From positions 857,602 to 921,601 of the forward strand of contig NW_005199926.1 in assembly GCF_000372725.1 (NCBI RefSeq): a DNA stretch of 64,000 nucleotides. Reading direction: 5' to 3'. The translations under genes were made by a program, and so were the position numbers. Source of the DNA: Emiliania huxleyi CCMP1516 (Eukaryota > Haptophyta > Isochrysidales > Noelaerhabdaceae). The notes under the pieces were generated by a model, which was not told the DNA's origin, did no database searches, and was given only the letters and a program-made list of their open reading frames with translations. This document shows, in pieces, positions 37,403-47,800 of this stretch (the first letter of the stretch is position 1; every line of letters begins with the position of its first letter).

Positions 37403-40400
37403 TCAGTCTCTCTTGAGCTCCCGGCCTGTCAGCTGTAGCAGCGTCTCGGGCGAGCGGTAGAGGACGAGGATCGTCTCGTAGAGCTGCGCCTCGCGCAGCA
37501 GCGAGCCCTCCCGCCTCGCGATGGCCACCGCCTCGCACAGGTCAAAGACGTCGCGCGTGTGCGGCATCTCGTCGTACACGAGCTGGTAGCGCGTGCCTGA
37601 TCTCAGGCAATCCCGGGTCGCCTCGGGCCATCTCGGACAATCTCGCCTTCCACGAGCCGGTAGCGCGTGCCGCCGAGCACCGAGCGGAGGAGTCGCGCGA
37701 TGCCAAAGACGACGACGGAGTAGAAGGCGACCACGCCGCCGGCGAAGAAGTGCGAGCCGGCCGTGCCGCCCGCGAGCCGGTCTGCGACGACGATGACCTG
37801 AAGAGATTCGTGAAGCGGAGACATCGCTGCCTCCGTCCACGCTGGGCTACTCACACCCCGCGCTTCTACGCTCTCCACTGACCTGCAGCCCGCGCCCCTT
37901 GCGCGCTCCGAAGGGCGACTCGTCGTCCTTGGCCTGCTGCAGCGCCCACCACTGCTGCGAGTCCCTGTACTCGCTGCTGTTGGTCGAGTGGAGGACGACG
38001 GACAGCTGCTGCATCGTGTGCCTAAACGAGGACGCTGTCGGTCGAGAGAGGAGACACGCGGACACCGCGACGCACAGCTGCATCGTGGCGTGCCACGCCA
38101 TCTGCACCGAGTCGCCTACCAGAATCGAGAGGCGCGCTCACCAGAGAGCCGTCGGGCGCGAAGAGCCGCCTGCGCCGAGTTTGCCGATCGCGCGCGCTGG
38201 CTGTTCCGCCACCGCCGGCAGCCGCACGAACTTTGGGAAGAGGCCGCCAACTTGGATCTCGACGTCGACCTACAGGGGACAGGCGCCGCCTCAACGCAAG
38301 GCGGTGAGGCGGCCGCCCGCCTTGAGCCCTCGGGCGTCAACTGCGCGGCCGCGGGCGCCAGGCTCGGACGCGTTGAGGGCCACCGCCATTTCGCGGCGCT
38401 GCTTGCTGCTGAGCACCACGGAGCGCGAGAGAGAGACGCTGGTGGTGCCGCCGACGGGCAAGCGGCGCGTCCACTCGACGGCTGCCTCCAGGCTCACCTA
38501 TTCACCCACAGTAAACAGCTCTCGTGGGGGGGTGAGGCCAACTCGGCGGCCGCCTCCAGGTCTAACCCCTGCGGAGCTCGACTCGACGGCGGCTTTGAGC
38601 TCGGCGAGCGCGGTGGGGTTGATGCCCCAGACAAGGTCGCTCGCCTTCGGCAAGGCCCGAGGTTAGCCGGAAACAGGCCGAGGCTGGCCGACATGCGCCG
38701 GATTGGCCGAGGTTCTCCAAGATTGGCCGGGATTGGTCGCTCGCCTCGGCGAACGAGACGCGCTGGTAGTCGACGTTGGCGTCGAGCGGCAGCAGGTACG
38801 CATACCCGCAGTCCTTCTCCGACTTCCTGTCCTGTAGAAGGACGACTCCCTCTCTGAGTACGACGGCTCGCACAGCCGCGTCCCCTGTCCGACGTCTCCT
38901 CCTGAAGCTTGTCGCCCGAGCAGTCGGCCGACAGGACCGGGCTCGTCAGCGGGAGCGGCAGCTCGATGTCGTTGTTGAAGCGAGTGGTCGCGCCGAGCGG
39001 GAAGAGGCCGGTCGGCGTGCGCAGCGTCAGGCGCACCTGAGGTCAGGTGTGGTGTGGCGAACTTCTCCACGCGCACAAGGGTGGTGGGGGCGACCCTCGG
39101 CGACTCCACGTGTCTGGTGACAGGAGCCCCGCCGCCTTCAGAGTGCTAGCTATGTCTATGTGGCGCGCCTGCGCCGATCGCACGAGGTTGGCCTCCGAGA
39201 TCGGGTTGGCGGAGGAGAAGACAAACATCGGCCCGAGGATGAGGAGCAGCACGGCGGCGACGAAGAGCGCCCCGGTGCCGAGCTTGGTCTCGACGGTGCG
39301 CTGCGCGCCGCGCGGGCTCCGGAGCTTGAAGGCCATCGTCGCGCGCACCGAGACGAGCCCGGCGTAGATGTCCTCGAGCTTGAGCCACTCGAAGAGCGAG
39401 AGCGAGGTGCGGGCGACCGTCCAGTCCAGCGAGGTCCGCATCTCCCAGAGGAAGGGGAAGGACATGGCAGCGAGGTGGAGGTAGTACCGCGAGAGGCCGG
39501 CCGAGCCGGTCAGCGGGTGCTCGGTCGGGATGAGCGGCATGCCTGTTCACAGGCACAGGCGTGTGAAGAGACGCTGTTCACAGCAGCATCCTCCGCTCGG
39601 TCGGGGGGGGAGCGGCACGCCGTGCTTGAGCTGCAGCGCGGAGAGCAGCAGGTAGAGGCAGCAGAGCAGGTAGAAGCCGAGCCCCGCCCGACTCCGCGTG
39701 CAGATCGGCTGCCCCGCCGGCGCCTCGGTGCCGTCGCAGTAGTCCTTGTTGCACGCCCAGACGGGCAGCGCCGACGCGCCGCCTCTCGCGAGCCCTGTTC
39801 ACAGCTGCAGCCGTGAAGAGGCGCCGCTCCCACCCTCACGGCGCCTCGAGAGCCCCTCGGGGCAGGACGCCGATGCAGAAGCTGGCGTGGAGGGCGATGA
39901 CGAGCGAGATATGCAGCGCGAGCTTGAGGGCGGGGGCGAGCTGCGGCCGCCTAGGGCCAGGGTTCCGGCTAGGTCGGGGCAGGGTGGGGTTGCCGGTGGG
40001 GGGGAGAGCTTGAGGGCGGGGGCGAGCTGCGGCCGCCTCCCCGGCACCACCCGTGACCGCAGCTCGTCGAGCGGCGTGCCGAGCACCTGTTCACAGCAGG
40101 AGGTGTGAAGAGACGCTGCTCACGCCCACAGCTCGTCGAGCGGCGTGCCGAGCACCGGAGTCGCGAGGACCGTCCGCTCCGAGCCGAGATGCGCATCCGC
40201 GCGAAGGTAGAGCGGCCTCACACGCGCAGCCTCCGACGAGGCCCCGACAGCCAAACAGCCAGCGACGGCGGGCGAGGCCTCCGCACCGCCGTCCTGCGCC
40301 GCAGACGGCGCCGCAGAGCCGCCGCCCTGAGCGGCCGCGGTGCTGCCCGAGAGCTCGCGGACCTGTTCTCCAGCCCATCGGTCGGTGGTGTCGCCTCGCG

Positions 40401-43400
40401 AGTTTTTCTTTTGATGCCTCTTCCCGACAGCTCGCGCACCACGGCGCTCCGCGGCGTCTCGACGGTCGCGACGGAGGCGACGCCGCCGCCCGGCCGCTGC
40501 GGCGCGACGTCACTGGGCAGCGCGGCGACGGACGGCGGCACCCACAGCCCATAGATGACCTATTCGTGGCGGGCTGCTCGAGTGGATGACCCGGGGGCGA
40601 GAGTGGCGGCAGGTCGCAGCCCGGTGAGGCGGCCCTTTCGGCGACTGTGACCAGCATCGCCTGTGAATGGATCGGCTCACCATGAGTGACTGAGTCATCG
40701 ATGGATTGATTGGCGGTGATGGCCGGCCTCGCCTAGGAGTGGCGAGTGAGGGAGGGGTGAGTGTGAGGGAGTGGCCAGCCCGCGACGCCGGCCAGCGTCG
40801 CCAGCAGCAGCACCAGCACCATGCCGAGGTCGAACTGCGAGGCCGCCAGCTGCGCGGTGATGTCCGAGGTGGGGCACGCGTTGGCGGCCAGGTCGGCGCG
40901 CAGCGAGGGGAAGCCGAAGACCACGTACAGCTGGAGGATCAGCAGCACCACCACCGAAGACATGTGGTAGTCGGCGCCGCCGGTGAGCGCGACGCCTACA
41001 CTCGCAGCCGCAGCTGTGAAGGGAGCGCTGCTCTCGGGGGATAGTCGGCTGCCTCTTGAGCGAGACGGCGGGCGGGACTGCCCCTCGGCCACATCTCGGC
41101 TGGATCTCGGCCGTCTCTCGGCTATTCGACGCCGGGAGGGACGACACGAGACACAAAGGAGGAGCAGGCGCGCCAGCAGACCGCCACTCCCCGCGCCGCG
41201 GCGCCGCCCGCCCGCACGACGTCGCTGTGTGTCGGCAGCTGCAGCGAGGCGCGCGCGCCGCCGCCGATGAAGAAGTCGCCTCGGCCGAGGTAGACGTCGC
41301 GCTCCGACGCCTCTTCCGACTCCGACTCCTCGAGGTCGGAGCCCTCCCCGCCGCTTTGCTCACCCCCGCTCTGCTCATCCCCGCTCTGCTCACGCCCGCT
41401 CTGCTCCGTCCCGCTCGCCGAGCCGCCCGAGGCGCCCTCCGAGGGAGGGGGGCGGGCGGCGGGCGGCGGGTGCGGGAGGGCGGGGCGAGCCACCCCAGTG
41501 ACAAGCAGCATCTCGCGGTGCACGAGCGTCAGCACGAGCGCCACTAGATCGGGCAGCAGCCCGCGCAGCAGGCCCTGGTGCTGCGGCAGCGACGCGCGGC
41601 CGCTGAACTTGTGGAGGCCGAGCGCCTATTGAGACTGAATTCCCCATGAGCCACTCCTCGATTCGTCACTTGGACTTGTCGAGGCCGAGCGCGTAGTCGA
41701 CGCGGCGAGAGAGGGTCGGCATGAAGAGCGACTCGGGGACGGCGCTCGAGGTGGAGGAGCACCAGTACTCCGTGCCGTTGGCGGAGCCGTGCGCGGTGCG
41801 CAGCGAGAGCGGCGGCGTGCCGCAGACGAGCGGCAGCTGGTAGGCGAGCTTGATAGAGATGAGGGCGAGGAGGTAGGCGAGCAGCAGCGAGAAGAAGGCG
41901 CGGGGCGGGCACGGAGACTCGAGGCCGAGGTAGAGCAGCGTGGCGAGGGGCAGCGGCAGCGAGGTGAGGGAGGCGTTCACGGCGTGGTCCACGATGAGCG
42001 CCACGCAGAGCAGCTCGAGCCTGCTCAGACTTGGCATCGAGAGGTCAAGTCAGAGCCGCGCATGAGGAGGAGTCGCTGCGAAGCTCTTTCTGGTTGTCAC
42101 GGTCTATCTTCCGCATCTGAGCAGCGCGGGCGTGTGCGAGAGCAGCGCCGCCCACGCAAGCCCAAAGAGCGAGGCGCCCTCGGCGACGTCGGGCGGCGGC
42201 GCAGAAGCCTCGCCTCCGTCTCCGGCGGCGCCGCCTCCTCCGTCGATGGCGGAGGGCGTGGCGGCGCCCGTGTCGCGAGCTTGGGCGGCGCGGCCGGCGG
42301 GCGCATCTTCGGCGGAGACGTCGTGAGGCGCGCAAGGCGGCTCGGCGCCGTCACACGAGATGCGGCGCAGCAGCAGCGGGTCCGAGGCGGCGACCAAGGA
42401 GCGACGGACCAGCGCGTGGGCGGAGCGCGCGGCGGCCAGCACGGCGCCTTGGTACTCAATTCGGAGGTGTTGCGCGTCAGTCACGGTAGGGGATCGGGCG
42501 GGGGCCAGCAACGCGCCGCCGCAGGAGGGCTGCGTGCGCCGCTCGCCCGCCGCCTCTGCCGCCCCCTCCTCCGCCTCCGCCGGCGCGGCGGGGGGCGGTG
42601 TGGCGGTGCGGTGCGACGCGTCGAGAAGTCGCGTGAGGGCAACCAGCATCTCGTTCTCCGAGACGCCCGCGTGCATCGAGGCGGCGCCGCCCCCGCACGC
42701 GGTGCGCAGCGCGGCGCGGCACGCCTCGCGCCCGAACCCCAGCGCGTGCAGCTCCTCCACCGCCGAGGCCAGGCCCGGCTCGGACCGCCTTGCAGCGTCG
42801 CCACCCGCGCCGCCCGCTGCAGCCTGCGCCGCCTGCGCCGCCTCCCCGTCCACCACGCCGCTCTCGACCTCCACCTCCGGGATGGGCGGGAAAGCGGCGC
42901 TGCCAACGGCGGAGGAGGCCCGCTCTCGCGCCGGCTGCAGCCTCTGGATCCGCCCGAAGATGCGCCGCAGCTTGGCGGCCTGCACCTGTCGCCACGAGTG
43001 CAGCAGCCGCACCGACAGCGCCTCGCGCCGCGCCTCCATTACTTGCCGCTCGGTGGCGCGCGAGGCGGCGAGGCGCGTGCGGTGCGCCTGCCAGCCGATG
43101 ACGCGCGACGCGTACTCCCGGTGGCGGAAGACGCGCGCCTGCTCGTCAGCCACTGTGCGTCAATGAGCCACTTCTGAGTCCGGGCGCGGCGGAAGTCCGG
43201 ACGCGCGCCTGCGAGTCGACGAGGGCCCAGACGAGGAGGTACTTGAAGGCGGCGCCCGACGAGAGCGCGCTGGCGGCTTGCAGCTTGACGAGGCCCAAGC
43301 TCGCCATCCAAAGCGCACAGAGAGGCGCCTCTTGACTCTCGTCGTCGGGGACGGCCGTCGCGCACGCGCGCGGCACGAGCGGTACCTACCGCACCACCCA

Positions 43401-44773
43401 CGGGACTGAACCCACACTGGGTTCGATCCTCTGGAGGTGTGGTACTAGGCGCGGTACGAGCGGTACCTACCGCACCACCCACGGGACTGAACCCACACTG
43501 GGTTCGATCCTCTGGAGGTGTGGTACTAGGCGCGGCACGAGCGGTACCCGGAAGAGCAGGGCGAGCCGCAGCAGGCTTTCTCCTTCCTCAGTCGGATGGG
43601 TTTGAGGAGCGGTGAATAAGAAGCTGCTGATGTCTCAGGCCTGGAAGAGCAGGACGAGCAGCAGCAGGCCGTACGCGGAGACGTGCAAGGGGCGCCACAA
43701 GCCACCGCGTGAGAGGACGAGATGCCGCTCAGCAGACAGGACCAGGAGAGCTCCCAAGCCGAGGCCCGTCGCGAGTAGCCCAGAGCCGTGCAGCTCGTCG
43801 GACAGGCAGCAGACGCAAAAGGCGGCGACGAGGACGAGTGTGTGCGAGCGGCGCATCAGCCACGAGGACAAGCCGCCGCCGCTCAGCGAGGCCCTGCCCC
43901 CGGCGGAGGAGCTTCCCTCGGCTGCGGGCGGGGCGGCGACGGGAGCGGGCGCGACGGCGGCGCGGCGAAACGCGACGGCCGACATCGAGACGCACAGCAA
44001 GGCGAGCGCGTCGGGGAGGATGGAGCGAGGCGCCCTCTCTCCCCCGAGTGCAGCGTAGCAGACGAGCGCCGACTCGGCGACCTATTGATCACTGACAATG
44101 GGTCGTTGACTGTTAGCGATCAGCGCGGCGTAGCAGGCGCCGGCTCGGCGACCGGGTGGCCACCGCCCGCATGCCCGATCCGCGCCTCTCCCGCCAGCCG
44201 CTCGCACTCCGCCCCATCGTCGGTGGCCCAGTGCAGCCAGCCGCTCCCGAAGTCGGCCCAAGGCCGGCGGCGAGGGGGCGGCCACACTGAGGGCGGCAGG
44301 GAGAGCGCGGACGCGTACTGCAGCGAGATTGCGGTGGCGACCAGCCACGCCGTCACTCGCCACGAGCGCAGCCTTGCCGCCCCGAACCGGAGCCAGCCGG
44401 CGGCGAGGACGTACGCGAGCGCCCACGCGTCTAGCCGGCAGAGCGCAGCCGCCGCCAGGGAGACGAGCGCCAGCGGCGGCGCAGCGGCGGCGAAGGCAGC
44501 CTCGGTAGACCGCGCCAGCGCGTCTTGCGCGAGCTGCGAGCCGCCGGCGCGCGAGAGGAAGATGCCTGCGTGCGGCGCGAGATTGTCCGAGATGGTCGGA
44601 TATTACCCGGGATCGACCGAGATTGCCCGAGATTGCCCGAGATGCCTGCATACGGCGCGGGCAGCGCCGCGAGCGCGAGGGAGTGGCGAAGGCGGAGGAG
44701 CGGCGAACGGGCCATCTCGAGCGCCGCGACGGCGACGTCGGCGACGCTGGCCCGCTCGGGATAAGGCGCGCGC

Positions 44774-44831
<58 letters not shown>

Positions 44832-47800
44832 AGTTGCGCTGTCGGACTGCGAGCCCGAGGAGGACGAGGCGAGGCCCGAGGGTGGCAAGCATCTGCCCGA
44901 AGACGGCGATCCATTCGCCCTCTGGCCGTGCGCCGAGCCCGAGCCACAGACCGTCGTCCGCCAAGGCGCCGTGCGAGGGCGCGATGCGGACGGGGAGGCG
45001 GAACAGGAAGAGGAGGGGAAGCTGCACCGCGCAGAGGACGCCGACCGGCGCCCAGAGGCGGGAGAGGGAGCCGCAGAGAGTGGCGCCGACGAGCGCCGCG
45101 AGCAGGCTCCCGTCCACCGCCTAAGCCGTGACATGGCGAGCAGCTGATCTAGTGCGGGCCGTTGGCGAGCGGTGTTCCGTCCACCACCGTGAAGGCGGGC
45201 TGCAGCAGCGGCAGCAGGGCGCACCCCACCGACAGGGCGGTGGTGATGCCGGCGTGCGCAGCCCACGGAGAGGCACTGAGCAGCGGCCGCCCGTCCTCGA
45301 CGATGGGTCTGCCTGCAAGGACTGTGACTCGGCCAGCCTTCTGCGCCACCTTGCGCAACCGGCGCGACTCGCTGAGGGCGAGCACGTAGATGAGCGGCGG
45401 CAGGAGGAGCGAGTGGTCGCGCGCGTCGTCGAGCCCGAGCGCGCGCAGCACCTTTGCGCACGCCGTTGCCTCGTCGTGTCTCGCGTCGCAGGCTGGGCCG
45501 AGAGGGCCGCCTGTGACTCAAGCTCTCTCTGAGTGACTAAGTAGTACTGATGAGCTGGCGTCGCAGGCTGGGCCGAGGGGCACGCCGGGGTGGAGCAGCA
45601 GCCAGTGCAGCGCCTCCACGCGCCACGCGAAGCGCGCAAGCGTGACCACCTGAAGAGGTACTCAAGAACTGACGACTCAGTCAGTAATACTGAGCCAACA
45701 CGAGGCGCAAGCGGGACCACCTTGACAGGCAATCAAGAACGAAATAAGTAAGTCATACTGAGGGAACACGAGGCGCAAGCAGGACCACCGTGACGGTGGC
45801 CGCGACGACACGCCAGATGGCGCGCTGCGTGCTCGGACTCGTCCGTTGGTGTGCCGCGCACAACTCCAGCGCGATGAGGGCGAGCAGGCAAACCAGCCCG
45901 TCGAGCGAGGCCTGCCCACAGGCGTGCGTGTGAAGAGACGCCGTTCACAGCAGGCAGACCAGCCCGTCGAGGTAGGCCGGAGGGAGGCAGCAGAGCAGCA
46001 GCAGCAGCAGTCGCGGCAGCCAGTGCAGAGGGTGCAGATGCCACTTGGTTCGCGCCGTCGGCGTCACCTGAGAGAGCGGACAGGGGGCCGAGCGTCAAGG
46101 CGAGGGGGGGGGGGAGGGAGTGAGCTGCGTCGGACTCACCTCGAGAGGAGGCGGTGCCGAGCGTCAAGAGAGGAAGAGTGACAGGTGTGACAAGTGTGAC
46201 GAGTGGCCACGCTGCGGTAGTCGGCGTCACGCCTGGGAGCGGAGCATGGCCCAGCGCCGGCGCGCGAGGAGCGAACGGAAGGCGCGCGACGCGAGGAGGG
46301 CGCGCAGCGCCGCCAGGCAAGGCAGGAGGAGCACGCCCCACCCGAGCCGTCTCCAGCCCGCGGCAGGCTGGTCCGGGTCCCCGCCGAGCCCCGCCTGACA
46401 TGCCTTGGACGTGTCCTGGACGTGTCCTGGATAAGCTCGTCAACGGTGTCCTCCGAGCCCCGCCTCGCGCCACGCCTCCTTCAAGGCCGTGTCGCGACTC
46501 GCCCCGGCGGCAAGGAAGGCCGCCTGCGGCACGGCGCCAGATTGGCCGAGATTGGCCGAGAGACTGGCCGAGAGTACCGAAGAAAGCGCCGCCTGCAGCA
46601 CGGTGCCGGAGCTGACGAGCAGAGCGACCGCCGGCCAAACACGCCGCAGCCGCCGCGAGTCGAGCGAAGCTGCGCCGAGAAAGACGAGGAGGTAGAGCGC
46701 GTGCGCCGCGTCAAAGTCGCTCAGCGCGAGCGGCAGCAGCAGCAGCAGCGGCAGCTTCGCCGAGTGCCACAGCACGGCGTCCCGCGTCACGCGCAACCCG
46801 GCGGCGAGCTCGACACGAGCCGCCCGCGCAAAGCCCGGCGGCATCCGCCGCCCGACCTCGCACGCCACGCGGTCGGCCCACGAGATCGCTACCGTCGTAG
46901 ACGACCAGCCTGCACACGAGAAGCGGCCGAGGTGCGGCCGAGGTGTGGCCGAGGTGCGGCCGAGGTGTGGCCGAGGTGCAGCCGAGGTGCAGCCGAAGTG
47001 CGGCCGAAGTGCGGCCGAGGTGTGGCCGAGGTGTGGCCGAGGTGCAGCCGAGATGCAGCCGAGATGCAGCCGAGAGGAGCCTGTCGAGCGGCGGCGTCTG
47101 CCCGTGCGGCTGTCGCGAGCCGACGACACCGCCCCGCCCGCCGCGAGCGAAGCGCCGGGGGACTTGCAGCGCCAGCAGCAGCAACACGCGAGGCAAGCCG
47201 TGAGGAAGAGGTGGAGGAGGAGGAGCAGAGGGGCGCCGAACGGCCCAGCCACCGTCGGCCTCCCGACGCCGGCGAGAGAGCGGAGCAGCGGCGGCGGCTC
47301 CCAGCTGCTGTCCACCGCGCCGCCGTACTGGCAGAGGGCGAGAGCGGCGGCCGCGATGAGCCACCCCTTCATCCAGCCGGCCGCCTATCTGTCGATGATT
47401 GACCCGATGACTCTCAGTGCAATGGGAGCAGCGCAGCCCCGTCCCCTTCCGGCCGCCGGGAGGACGGTGAGGGCGGTTGGACCGGCCCTCGGGAGGGACA
47501 GGGCCCCGAGGGAGGCTGGTGAGCCGAGGAGGGCCCAGCTGCCCGTCGCGAGAGCAAACACGGACAGCGCGCTCGGCGCGCTCGCGCACCAAACCAGCAG
47601 AGTGCCTGGATGCGAGAGCGCACGAGATTACACCCGAGATTGCCCGAGATTGCTCGCGCGCCACACCAGCAGAGTGCATGCGGCGGCGGCGGAGGAAACG
47701 GCGGCACCGGCACCGGCGCCGGCGCCCGCAGCGTCAACTGGCGGCCGCTGGGACAATGGGTGCAGCGGCGGCGGCGGTGTGTCTGCCCGCTGCGGCGGCG

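Noticed and set aside
43400-43440. GGGTTCGATCC resembling a tRNA B box, possible tRNA or SINE
   Set aside because: It is part of a palindrome shared by three copies. No acceptor stem, A box at the right distance or anticodon arm could be formed.
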